Made by a program: the position numbers and the translations under genes
Part shown: in pieces, positions 54,622-64,000 of the stretch
How the letters are laid out: each line of letters opens with the position of its first letter
Position numbering within the stretch: position 1 is the stretch's first letter
Assembly: GCF_022267375.1 (NCBI RefSeq)
Contig: NZ_JAIZBH010000001.1
Coordinates: 812,501 to 876,500 of the forward strand
Length of the DNA stretch: 64,000 bases
Direction of reading: 5' to 3'
DNA from: Leptospira sanjuanensis
Lineage (GTDB): Bacteria; Spirochaetota; Leptospiria; Leptospirales; Leptospiraceae
Notes under the pieces: model-generated
The model's input: only the letters and a program-made list of their open reading frames with translations
What the model was told of the DNA's origin: nothing
The model's database searches: none

Positions 54622-55580
54622 AATATATATGGATCGTTTTGGGAATCGCAGCCGTTCTTTTGTCGGGATTCGTTTATGCATTAGGATATCCTAAATTAGA
54701 AATTCAAAATAATGCAGGATTGAGCGATCGAGTAAAAGAATTTCAAAATACGAACTTTAAAAATCCGGGAGTTCGTTTTACCCTTTTGAGAACGGCGAAC
54801 GCGGGAACGTCCGAGGCTTTTCTATTCGAAGGGGGAAATCTTTTTCGGAAACGAGTTGTGGCCCATTCCGCGCTTCTAGTGGAACATCCGAAAGGAAGAT
54901 TTCTTTTCGACACGGGGCTTGGAACGGACATCAAAGAGCAGTTTGCTCTAAAACCCTTGCATCTTAAAATTCTGATGGATTACACCGATCATACCGCGGC
55001 AGTTACGATTCTGCAAAAAGCGGGATACGATCCTTCCAAGATCGGAAAGGTTTTTCTTTCGCACATGCACTGGGATCATGCGAGCGGCATCAAGGATTTT
55101 CCTTGGGCTAAGATCGTTACGACCAAAGAAGAGCGAAAGGAGGCCGAATCTTCGAACACAAGACACGGTTATATTCAAAGACAATTCGACGGAAATTCGA
55201 TCCAATGGGAAGACATTCGTTTTAACGAAACTCCGTACGAGTCCTATTCTCAGAGTTTGGATTTACACGGGGATGGTAGCGTGGTCTTCGTTCCTATGGA
55301 AGGGCACGGCGGAGGATCGATCGGTCTTTTTATCAATCTTTCACGGGAAAAAAGATATTTCTTTACGGGAGACATCAGTTGGTCGAAGGAAGGAATTCAA
55401 ATTCCCGCGCACAAACCCCGTTTATCCAGAAGAATCGCGGACAGAAATCCGGAACAACTCGGACAGGAATTGCTTCGGGTTCACGAACTCGTTCGTAAAA
55501 AACCGGAAATTCAAATCGTTCCCTCTCACGACTCGATCGCGCAGTCGAATCTAGCTCAGTTTCCGAACTGGAACGACTAA
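54618..55580 (+). CDS. Metallo-beta-lactamase-fold hydrolase
   Basis: The protein has 320 residues. A hydrophobic N-terminal helix (about 5-22) suggests membrane anchoring or export. The zinc site is VFLSHMHWDHASGI (His-x-His-x-Asp-His), with the later histidine in MEGHGGGS and the bridging aspartate in FFTGDISWS. The layout resembles lactonases that cleave acyl-homoserine lactones, but the substrate is not fixed. AAGGAG lies before the ATG, inside the tetR end. It is regulated with the TetR gene. Confidence 0.9.
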   Translation: MKYIWIVLGIAAVLLSGFVYALGYPKLEIQNNAGLSDRVKEFQNTNFKNPGVRFTLLRTANAGTSEAFLFEGGNLFRKRVVAHSALLVEHPKGRFLFDTGLGTDIKEQFALKPLHLKILMDYTDHTAAVTILQKAGYDPSKIGKVFLSHMHWDHASGIKDFPWAKIVTTKEERKEAESSNTRHGYIQRQFDGNSIQWEDIRFNETPYESYSQSLDLHGDGSVVFVPMEGHGGGSIGLFINLSREKRYFFTGDISWSKEGIQIPAHKPRLSRRIADRNPEQLGQELLRVHELVRKKPEIQIVPSHDSIAQSNLAQFPNWND

Positions 55581-55745
55581 AAACAACGAACTCCAATGTT
55601 TGGTCGTTAAACGAAGTCGATTCGTTTAACGATTTTCTTTTTGGTTCGTTTTCGAAAAGATCGTTTCCTTCTAAATTCTTCTTGCAGAGCGCGCTTTACC
55701 GTTTAAGATCGGCCCCTGTTTTTGCATCGGAGTCGAAATCTTAGA

Positions 55746-56492
55746 ATGAAATACGAGTGCCTGTTGACCGATCTGAAAGATAAGATTCTTATCGTAACGC
55801 TCAATCGTCCCGAAAAATCCAACGCGTTGAACGTGAAAATCCGGGACGAGTTGGAACACGTCTTTCAAGCAAACGCATCGAATACGGACGTAAAGGCGAT
55901 CGTTTTAACTTCTTCCGGAAAACATTTTTCGAGCGGTTACGATTTGGAAGAAGTATTAAGTTCGAAGATGGAATCCTTTCGCCATAGAATATTAGAATAT
56001 CATTATGCTCTTTATAGTTTCCCGAAACCGGTCGTGACCGTTCTGAAGGGATTCGCGTCAGCAGGCGGTTTTGATCTGGCGCTTTGCGGGGATTATATCG
56101 TTTCGGAAAAAAAAGCGATTCTCTTTCGACCGGAGATTCGATTCGGCGGTCCTCCTTTGATTACGACTCTTGCGCGCAAGGTTGGTCCGACTAAGGCGCT
56201 TACGCTGACTCTCAAAGGAGATCCGATTCGATCCTCTCAAGCTTTGGCGCTCGGAATCGTGGATGAGATATATGAAGGTGAAAACGTTCTTCGACATGCG
56301 GTTCAAGTCGCGTCCAAACTTTCTCAGTGGGATTTCAACATGTTATCCGTCTTAAAGGGAATTGCGAATAACTACTTTATGGGAAACTTGTACGAAAATC
56401 TCAAAAAAGAATTCGACGAGTTCGCTTCCGTCTTGGAAGATCCCGCTTTTTTTCAGAGGGTTCAGAGTTATGCCGGAACGATTCAGCAATAA
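55746..56492 (+). CDS. Enoyl-CoA hydratase/isomerase-family protein
   Basis: The protein has 248 residues and a crotonase fold: [32 protein letters not shown], and [22 protein letters not shown]. The first catalytic position, normally Glu in GGxxELA, is Asp (GGFDLAL); the second Glu is present in RPEIRFG. It may therefore be a hydrolase or isomerase variant rather than a classical hydratase. ATG 55746 gives a compact N-terminus. It overlaps the next gene by 23 bases. Confidence 0.87.
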   Translation: MKYECLLTDLKDKILIVTLNRPEKSNALNVKIRDELEHVFQANASNTDVKAIVLTSSGKHFSSGYDLEEVLSSKMESFRHRILEYHYALYSFPKPVVTVLKGFASAGGFDLALCGDYIVSEKKAILFRPEIRFGGPPLITTLARKVGPTKALTLTLKGDPIRSSQALALGIVDEIYEGENVLRHAVQVASKLSQWDFNMLSVLKGIANNYFMGNLYENLKKEFDEFASVLEDPAFFQRVQSYAGTIQQ

Positions 56493-57291
56493 AGATTGGT
56501 GGAAACGGAAGATTTCCCGATACGGATTCTTTTTGTTTCTTTGGATTCTTACGGTTTCGATTCAAGCCATCCCGGGTCTTGAATACCTGGAATACTATCC
56601 GAAAGATTACGATAAGAACAAGGGAGTTCTCGTTATCATACACAGCAAGGCGTATGATTGGGACAGTTATATCCGTTTCGGAAAACCGATCGCGGATAAA
56701 CTCAATATTCCTCTGATCGTTCCCGTTTTTAAAAAAGAAATCTGGAAAGATTATGCGACCGTCATTAACGGCGAACAAAGAGGCGATTTATTTTTACAGG
56801 AAATCTTGAGGAAGGTGCGTTCGGAACACGAGGTCAACACGGACAATTTGTATTTTTACGGACATTCGGGCGGCGCTCAATTCACACATCGTTATATTCT
56901 AATGTACGGTTCTCAAGTAAAACGGGCGTTTATCTCGGCGCCTGGATGGTATACGTTTCCCGATTCGGAACGTTTTTTCCCGAGCGGTTTGAAGAGAAAG
57001 AAGGATTTCCCCGAAAACGTTCCTCTTGAATTTAAAAATTTCTGCAATACTCCGCTCAGCGTTACGGTCGGTGAATTGGATACCGTGGATCCGGCGATTC
57101 CGAAAGACGGTTCGTTCGGAAAAAACCGTGTGGAACTCGCAAAGAACTGGGTGTTCGCTTTGAACAAATTCTTAAAACAAGAATGTTCAACAACCGCCGA
57201 GGTTCCATTGTTTATCACTCCGAATCAGGGGCATTCCGGTTCCAGCAACGCGATCCAACGGGAAAGGGCGATCGAGTTCTTGAATCAGTGA
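56470..57291 (+). CDS. Secreted or anchored alpha/beta hydrolase
   Basis: The protein has 273 residues. A basic start and a hydrophobic helix ([19 protein letters not shown]) suggest a signal sequence. The nucleophile elbow is [10 protein letters not shown], a GxSxG motif, and a late histidine is in NQGHSGSSN. It resembles extracellular esterase/depolymerase-type hydrolases. GAGGG lies about 11 bases before ATG 56470. It overlaps the crotonase gene by 23 bases, so the two are co-translated. Confidence 0.83.
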   Translation: MPERFSNKDWWKRKISRYGFFLFLWILTVSIQAIPGLEYLEYYPKDYDKNKGVLVIIHSKAYDWDSYIRFGKPIADKLNIPLIVPVFKKEIWKDYATVINGEQRGDLFLQEILRKVRSEHEVNTDNLYFYGHSGGAQFTHRYILMYGSQVKRAFISAPGWYTFPDSERFFPSGLKRKKDFPENVPLEFKNFCNTPLSVTVGELDTVDPAIPKDGSFGKNRVELAKNWVFALNKFLKQECSTTAEVPLFITPNQGHSGSSNAIQRERAIEFLNQ

Positions 57292-57388
57292 TTTCCCGAA
57301 CCGGCGTGCAAGAGATTCCGCCGCTTAAAATCTCATTCCAGTATTGTTAAGCGAAATCGTCCGCTTGAACGGTTCGGCGAACGGAGTT

Positions 57389-59785
57389 CTATTTCAGTTC
57401 TCCGAACGAAAGGACGTCGGTCGGGCAGTTGACTACGCAAGCCGAACAACGCACGCATTGAACGTTGTCCATCGGAGTTCCTTTGTTTGCGTAGCTCATC
57501 ACGTCGATCCCTTGGTGACAAACTTTGGTGCAGATGTTGCAGGAGATACAGCGTTTCTTTTCTGAAAAGATCCGAAAACGACTGAATCTTGCGTAGATAT
57601 GCATCAAAGCCGCGAGCGGACAAAAGAATCGACACCAAACCCTTCCGCTCAAAAGAAAATACGAACCGACTCCGACAACTCCGGCTAACAGCAAGTCGAC
57701 GATCAGGTCGTAGATCTTTTTTCCTCCGTCTCCGATGCTTCCGAATACGTGAGTGATCGGAAACCAAGGAGATAGAAAAATTTCGCTTAACTTGAGTAAG
57801 GTGATGATCGTCGCAAAGAATAAAATCCATTGCCCCGAGTTTTCCAATCGATTGGCGAATTTGCCATGAGGCATTTTGGTTCTTGTTTCGTCTCCTAAGG
57901 TTTCGGCCAGACCTCCGCAGGAACAGATCCAACCGCAGTACGCTCCTTTTCCGAAACGATATACGAGATAGGGAATGACTGCGAAGGTTTGCAGGAGTCC
58001 GTAGACGAGCCAGAACGTCGTGATCCCCGTGTTGTAAAAGATTCCCATGTTAAGAGGCCATGCGAGAATCAATCCATATGCGTTCCAATACGCGCCGTAA
58101 GGAAACACTTGCGTTAGTAAAAATCCGTTTCCGTCTCCTAAGAGACCGTTTTGTCCGAGAAAGGGAAGGATGATTTCCGGTAAAAGAAACAACGGAAAGA
58201 TTTGAATGAGGATCAAGGTCCAGGTTTGTTTCCGGATATATCGCGTAGGTCTTACCTTCATCCTTCTCAAACCAAAGGTAAGAATGGTGAGCGAATACAA
58301 TAGAGTGTAGTGAAAGCCCGGTTGTTTTCCGAGGAATAAAAATCCGAAATACTTTCCACCCACGTAGACGAGACAAAAATATGCGGCCGCGATAAATAGA
58401 TAAGAATTTCTGAATATACCCCAACTGTTGGCGAGCAGTTCCTTTCGTTTTAGAAAAAGACGGATTGTGAGCGGGACTCCCAAACCGATCAACGCAAAAA
58501 GAGAAGTAGTCGCGATCGTTCCGTAGACTTCGATTCCGTAAAAGGAAGCCTTCCCGAAGTAAACCACGTTTGCAAATAGAAATAGGACCGCAAATCCGAT
58601 CCAATCCCAAACGCTTTTTTGATTTTGAATCCGGATTCCGATTCGTTTTAAAAATTCGATCGGGGTTCGCGAGCCGATCTGAACAAGTACGCTTGTGTTC
58701 GGGATTTTTTCGAAACTGTCGCCCGGTGCGGATCGATTCGAAGATCTCGAATTCGAATCTGCCGCATTCGGTGATTTTAATGAGGAAGATTGGGAGCGGA
58801 ATGATTTTGAATCGGAGCCGCCGATTCGTTTCAGCCGAACTTCCCGATCGGAAATTTCTTGGACGATGCTTTCGTTTAAGAAATCGATTTTGCCCGAGGC
58901 AACGAGATCCGCAAACCGATCCTTGTTATCGCTTTTCGGGCGAACCAACTCTTTGCCGCGATAAGAAAGTTTCGTCGAGTTTGCGTATTTGCTGATCGCG
59001 ATCGCAGCTTCGACGGCCGAATCTCCTCCGCCTACGACGAGAACGTCCTCATTTTCGAAGTCTTTCGGATCGAACAATCGATGATAGACTTTGGGTAATT
59101 CTTCTCCGGGGATCTGAAGGTTCTTTGCGTCTCCGCTTTTCCCGATCGCGAGAATCACTTCCTGCGTTTGAAAGGATTCTCCGTTTTCCGTTTGAACCGT
59201 AAAACCGGATTCGTTTTTTTGAATTTGGGATACGGTCGTTCCGCTCCGAATCGGAAGTTTCCATTTTTCGAGAACTTTTTGGAGATCGGATAAAAGACTT
59301 TCCTTGGTTCCGTTGTGGATCGTTATCTCGGAAGCCGTTTTTAGATCCTCCGGTTCCGCGAAAATGGGTTTCGCTTTCGGATAACTTTTTACGGTGTGAA
59401 ACGGTTCATTGGATTCTAATATTAAGAAATCATAATTTAACTTTTTACATTCGATTCCTGCGGAAATTCCCGCGGGACCGGCGCCTACGATCAGTACGTC
59501 GTAAACGGAGGGGTTTTCGACGGATGTTTTTGCCGATGCGGAACTCGGTTCGCGAGTGACACGAGACGTTTCGCGTTTTGCCGAAATTTTCCGAACGACT
59601 TGGGTTCCGCTTTCAACGGCGAACTTAAGTAGAGGAATTCCGGTTAAATCTCCGATGATGGAAATCCCCGGAATGGAACTTTCGAACGATTCGGAAACTT
59701 CCGGATAGATTTCCACGGGGGATTCCGGCGCGTCGTTTTGAAGCCAGGAGAAATATCGCGTAAGAAGCGGGATTTTTACGTTCAT
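57389..59785 (-). CDS. Fused flavin reductase and NapH-like membrane polyferredoxin
   Basis: The protein has 798 residues. Residues 90-375 form an FAD/NAD(P) reductase with VGAGPAGISAG near 100 and VGGGDSAVEA near 251. A serine-rich linker (about 323-358) leads to some eight membrane helices (about 390-715). Among and after these are NapH/CcoG-type cysteine motifs: C617, C621 and C623; C718 and C722. Two 4Fe-4S ferredoxin clusters end the chain (C746-C756 and C777-C787). The flavin motif IPGISIIGDLTGIPLLK lies at residues 39-55, before the Rossmann motif, although in thioredoxin-reductase-like enzymes it comes near the C-terminus. It probably passes electrons from NAD(P)H across the membrane. 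Confidence 0.9.
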   Translation of the reverse strand: MNVKIPLLTRYFSWLQNDAPESPVEIYPEVSESFESSIPGISIIGDLTGIPLLKFAVESGTQVVRKISAKRETSRVTREPSSASAKTSVENPSVYDVLIVGAGPAGISAGIECKKLNYDFLILESNEPFHTVKSYPKAKPIFAEPEDLKTASEITIHNGTKESLLSDLQKVLEKWKLPIRSGTTVSQIQKNESGFTVQTENGESFQTQEVILAIGKSGDAKNLQIPGEELPKVYHRLFDPKDFENEDVLVVGGGDSAVEAAIAISKYANSTKLSYRGKELVRPKSDNKDRFADLVASGKIDFLNESIVQEISDREVRLKRIGGSDSKSFRSQSSSLKSPNAADSNSRSSNRSAPGDSFEKIPNTSVLVQIGSRTPIEFLKRIGIRIQNQKSVWDWIGFAVLFLFANVVYFGKASFYGIEVYGTIATTSLFALIGLGVPLTIRLFLKRKELLANSWGIFRNSYLFIAAAYFCLVYVGGKYFGFLFLGKQPGFHYTLLYSLTILTFGLRRMKVRPTRYIRKQTWTLILIQIFPLFLLPEIILPFLGQNGLLGDGNGFLLTQVFPYGAYWNAYGLILAWPLNMGIFYNTGITTFWLVYGLLQTFAVIPYLVYRFGKGAYCGWICSCGGLAETLGDETRTKMPHGKFANRLENSGQWILFFATIITLLKLSEIFLSPWFPITHVFGSIGDGGKKIYDLIVDLLLAGVVGVGSYFLLSGRVWCRFFCPLAALMHIYARFSRFRIFSEKKRCISCNICTKVCHQGIDVMSYANKGTPMDNVQCVRCSACVVNCPTDVLSFGELK

Positions 59786-59984
59786 GATTGCCTGCTCGGT
59801 TTCGGATGTCGTATTATTTTCCGGATTCCATCTTCCATATTACGATACAACCGCGCCGATTTCAATTCGTCTTTTGTCCCGGGAAGTTACAAATTCTTTT
59901 CCCGATCGGATTCGTCCGCGGATTCAATTAGTTTAGAAAATTCTAATATTTTTGAATTTTGACCGAAACCTTGTCTTACAATCC

Positions 59985-60149
59985 ACGCGCTACGGATGCG
60001 GAGCGTGCGAAGCAGTTGTCTCGTAAGAGACAACCGGAGGCGAAAGCCGTAGCGCGTAGCAAGCCGGGTCTGCGCCCGCATATGGTTCGAATCGTTTCGA
60101 AGGAGATACGTTTTTCCATCTCGACGTATTTTCGGCGCAGAAGCGCCCG
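59985..60149 (+). repeat. Structured intergenic repeat, copy E (best folded)
   Basis: ACGCGCTACGG (59985-59995) pairs with CCGTAGCGCGT (60047-60057), an outer 11-bp stem. Inside is GTTGTCTC/GAGACAAC with a GTAA loop (60015-60034). The block AGCAAGCCGGG is followed by an eight-base-pair stem TCTGCGCC/GGCGCAGA (60069-60076 with 60134-60141) and AGCGCCCG. It lies beyond the 5' end of the fusion gene and before the tRNA pair. Confidence 0.85.
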
Positions 60150-60262
60150 AAGCTTAAACGACGATCTCCTTGTTGCAATCGAAAAAGATTTTCAGTATGG
60201 AGAACGGTTTGCGGTTTTTATCGGATTGAAAGGGAAGTGTTTACCGAATCGGAGCGGGATGA

Positions 60263-60344
<82 letters not shown>

Positions 60345-60355
60345 GTCGTTACCGG

Positions 60356-60448
<93 letters not shown>

Positions 60449-60502
60449 AACTGAGTTCCCAAATGCAACAGTTTTTTAGTAAAAAACGTTCTCCGGTTTT
60501 TT

Positions 60503-61858
60503 CTAAAATCCGTCTCTGCGATAGACTCGAATTTGATGATCTAGAAAATCCGAAATCACCAAGTAACGGTTGTCCGGCGATACGTCGAGTCCCGTGGGTT
60601 GATTCCCCGCTTCCCAAAATTCTTTTACCGTGTCGGTCGCCGTGTCTATGACATACACTCTTCCGAGTACCAATCCTTTTTTGAGATAACCTTCGGTAGG
60701 GTTGTTCGGTCCTCTGCACGAAACGTAAAGATATTTACCGTCGGGCGAGAGAGCGATCGTATTCGGTTTATCGAATACTGGAATCGTCTTCTGCACTTTC
60801 TTTTCTTTCAGATCGTAGACTTCGATTTTGCTGCAGCACATATCCGAAACGTAGATCTTATTTTCGGCCGGTCCGGGTACGATATGGCGCTTGTTGCCGG
60901 GAGGTCCGATCGTATCGATCAACTTTTCCTTTTCCATCGAATAGATGCCTAGTCTTCCGCCGCTGGATTCCTGATTGCTCGCTGAGAATTGAGCGATATA
61001 CAATTCCTTTCCGTCTTTGGAAAGAAGAAGTCCCCTAGGCAATCCGATCTTATCTGTCTTACGCGTTTCCGTTTTCGTCTTGCGATCGATGACGGAGATG
61101 TCCTCGCTGATCCAGTTCGAACAGTAGACGAGATCGCGGATCGGATCGTAGAGAAGAATTTTGGACCATTTGCCCGTTAGATCCACCGTCGCTTTATACG
61201 CGAGAGTTTTTAAATCGAAGACGTGCACCGCGTTCGCCTGCATCTGACTGACCCAGAGCTCGTTGTGTTCGGGGATCGCGATCGTTTCCACAAAGCCGAG
61301 TTTCTTTCTGTATTTTTCGGGAGGTGCGAGTCGGACGGTTTCTCCCGTAATGATGTTTAATACGTCCATTCCTTCGTCTTCGAGAAGAGGAATCGCAAGC
61401 CTTGTGTTGTCGATAAAACGCACGCTCTTCGGTTGCATTCCGGTTTTGAATCGCGCAGTAAAACGGTGCGTTACGCCTTCTTTGTCGAGGGCGATCAGTT
61501 TTTCGTTCAGCTCTTCCGCGGTTTTTACTCTATAGGAAGAATTTTGAAAGCCCGGAGAAGAAAGTTTTAACTCCAGTCCCTTGCCGTCCGAATAAACCGG
61601 AACCTGCACTTCCACGAGCGCGATGTTCTTGTCCGTTTCCAAGACCTTGAACGGAAGAACTTCTTCTCCCGTTTTTATGACCGTTCCTTTATACGGGTGA
61701 ATTCCGAATTTGACTGTGGCGCTTCCGCTTTTTTCGCGGTTTGCGGGCGATGAAATCAAAGATGAATTTCCGCTTTCGCAACAGACGAGAAACAGAAAGA
61801 TCGGAATGAGAAATGCCGCGTTGGGTCTAAAGAGAATGTTTTTGAGATGAACGTTCAA
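60503..61858 (-). CDS. Lipoprotein with YVTN-type beta-propeller
   Basis: The protein has 451 residues and starts at TTG 61858, with AGGGAG six bases ahead; the next ATG is far inside. The signal peptide ends at the lipobox-like LFLVCC. From about 150 onward, WD/YVTN-like repeats run: [76 protein letters not shown] and [17 protein letters not shown] beta-propeller, surface-attached or periplasmic, is likely; the ligand is unknown. It follows the acyltransferase by 10 bases. Confidence 0.87.
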   Translation of the reverse strand: MNVHLKNILFRPNAAFLIPIFLFLVCCESGNSSLISSPANREKSGSATVKFGIHPYKGTVIKTGEEVLPFKVLETDKNIALVEVQVPVYSDGKGLELKLSSPGFQNSSYRVKTAEELNEKLIALDKEGVTHRFTARFKTGMQPKSVRFIDNTRLAIPLLEDEGMDVLNIITGETVRLAPPEKYRKKLGFVETIAIPEHNELWVSQMQANAVHVFDLKTLAYKATVDLTGKWSKILLYDPIRDLVYCSNWISEDISVIDRKTKTETRKTDKIGLPRGLLLSKDGKELYIAQFSASNQESSGGRLGIYSMEKEKLIDTIGPPGNKRHIVPGPAENKIYVSDMCCSKIEVYDLKEKKVQKTIPVFDKPNTIALSPDGKYLYVSCRGPNNPTEGYLKKGLVLGRVYVIDTATDTVKEFWEAGNQPTGLDVSPDNRYLVISDFLDHQIRVYRRDGF

Positions 61859-61868
61859 TGGTAACTCC

Positions 61869-63046
<1,178 letters not shown>

Positions 63047-63050
<4 letters not shown>

Positions 63051-63679
63051 GCATCCACCGTATATTTGAATAGAGCGTCCCGGATGATCAACGTGGAAGG
63101 ATCTTCCTTTCTCTGTTCTACCATTTTATCTTTTACTAATAGACTGATCGAACTTACCAAGTCCTGATGCTCCAACCCGACCCTTAGGATAGCCCATTTG
63201 ATAAAATGACTGAGATTGATTCGAACTGTTGTTCCGTCTTTTTCTCCGTTCGTTTGGGAGAAGCTGATTAACGCGGAAGTCACTAAATTCTTTTTGTCTG
63301 CTTTCAAAAGGGAAGCGATCGTCTTGTTGGTTTCTCTCAAACGAGAGGAAAGAATCTTAACGATCTTCATCGAAAATCCCGGATTGGTTTGGATCAGATT
63401 GAAAAACGCGCCTTCGTTGATCGCGATCAGCGAAACATCCGTTTTTGCGACGGCTCTTGCGCTTCGAGGCGTTTTGTCGATCAGTGCCATTTCGCCGAAC
63501 ATATCGCCCTCTTTTAATTCTACGAGGAGTTTATAAGCTTCCTTTACTTTTTTGTGAATCCCGACCTTCCCTTTTACGATCAAATACATCACTTCCGCTT
63601 CTTGGTTTTCTTCAAAGATGATATCGGATTCTTTGAATTCAACACCAAGTCTGTGGACCATGGATTCTGTTATTTTCAT
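63047..63679 (-). CDS. Cyclic-nucleotide-binding protein
   Basis: The protein has 210 residues. Residues 20-125 are a cyclic-nucleotide-binding fold with [26 protein letters not shown], the glycine-glutamate-rich phosphate cassette. The C-terminal 80 residues ([12 protein letters not shown], then [19 protein letters not shown]) could be a degenerate helix-turn-helix, so it may be a Crp-like regulator, but no clear DNA-binding helix is visible. It overlaps the acyltransferase start by four bases and is first in that operon. Confidence 0.87.
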
Positions 63680-63984
63680 AGCTCTGAACGGACCTTATTT
63701 ATAATTTCGCATCGAGTATTTGATTTTTCGGAATTCAAATTTTTCTGAGAAGTCTGCACCAGCTTCGAAGGTTTGGGAACCGGAATCAACTAAAATCTGT
63801 GGGTGCGTTCGGGCGCGGTTGGTGCTGAGGCGATTTATAGAAAGCGATATGGGAGTTCCCACAGTTTTCGAGAAGAATCTTCTCTTTTGTGGGAACTCCT
63901 TCGGAACAAGCGGGGAAATTCCTGTTGACTCACGCCCGGTCCCGAATATTTTTTTGGGGTCCTTAGAATTCACACGGAGGTTGC
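63680..63984. other. Intergenic region with nested hairpin
   Basis: GGAGTTCCCACA (63852-63863) pairs perfectly with TGTGGGAACTCC (63888-63899). Inside it, GAGAAG (63870-63875) pairs with CTTCTC (63879-63884). No gene is seen. The arm GGAGTTCCCAC also occurs once at 20543-20553. GGAGG at 63976-63980 belongs to the next gene start. Confidence 0.7.
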
Positions 63985-64000
63985 ATGAACCGGAATCGGA
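63985..64000 (+). CDS. Start of a gene cut by the window edge
   Basis: ATG at 63985 is preceded by GGAGG at 63976-63980, four bases upstream. Only five codons (MNRNR) are inside the window, so no product can be named. The strong ribosome-binding site is the only evidence. Confidence 0.45.

Noticed and set aside
63695..63973. Minus-strand open frame of about 92 codons after the cyclic-nucleotide gene
   Set aside because: It crosses the nested hairpin and has no family features or ribosome-binding site.

Overview
The window looks like chromosomal DNA of a spirochaete of the genus Leptospira or a close relative. This is an inference from gene content: recCBD plus a short RecQ, two membrane-anchored SpoIIE/PP2C phosphatases, split proline-utilisation genes, lipoproteins with a relaxed spirochaetal lipobox, and an Ile-Ala tRNA pair with no rRNA beside it. 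No database search was possible. Genes are dense and often overlap by 1-20 nt, and Shine-Dalgarno sequences of AGGAG type are common.

Region by region. 1-7.9 kb: an A+T-richer type I restriction-modification locus (hsdR cut by the window edge, a two-domain DUF488 protein, an unrecognised protein, a long hsdS with an extra C-terminal domain, hsdM), followed by a decayed IS256-family element. 9-16 kb: a short-chain dehydrogenase, a winged-helix methyltransferase, a PcfJ-like protein, an uncharacterised secreted protein, a VOC protein and an arsR-SRPBCC pair. 16-26 kb: an ABC-F ATPase, an AhpD-like protein with a TetR regulator, a flavin monooxygenase, an ABC-2 exporter with an SDR, and a 7TM-PAS-SpoIIE phosphatase. 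26-36 kb: recC-recB-recD, tightly overlapped, divergent from recQ. 37-43.5 kb: one minus-strand cluster running arsR, DoxX-like, four SRPBCC genes, a DHFR-like reductase, an MFS exporter, a frameshifted SRPBCC pseudogene, a small basic ORF and DoxX. 43.7-64 kb: a thioesterase, a methyltransferase, a second SpoIIE phosphatase, proline dehydrogenase with P5C dehydrogenase, a Ste24 protease, a cysteine-rich secreted protein, thiM, a histidine kinase, a tetR-lactamase-fold pair, a crotonase and a hydrolase, a large flavin/iron-sulfur membrane fusion, two tRNAs, a beta-propeller lipoprotein, an acyltransferase and a cyclic-nucleotide-binding protein.

Two things stand out. First, five intergenic copies of a structured element (13.9, 16.1, 20.8, 51.1 and 60.0 kb) share conserved blocks. 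They differ in hairpin arms, yet the arms still pair, including compensatory changes. Second, both arsR genes carry the same AACC-N4-GGTT operator just before the start codon, which points to two related regulons controlling SRPBCC, VOC, DoxX and exporter genes. The hsd locus, with its embedded DUF488 and unknown genes and its extended specificity subunit, is the best candidate for a modified defence system.
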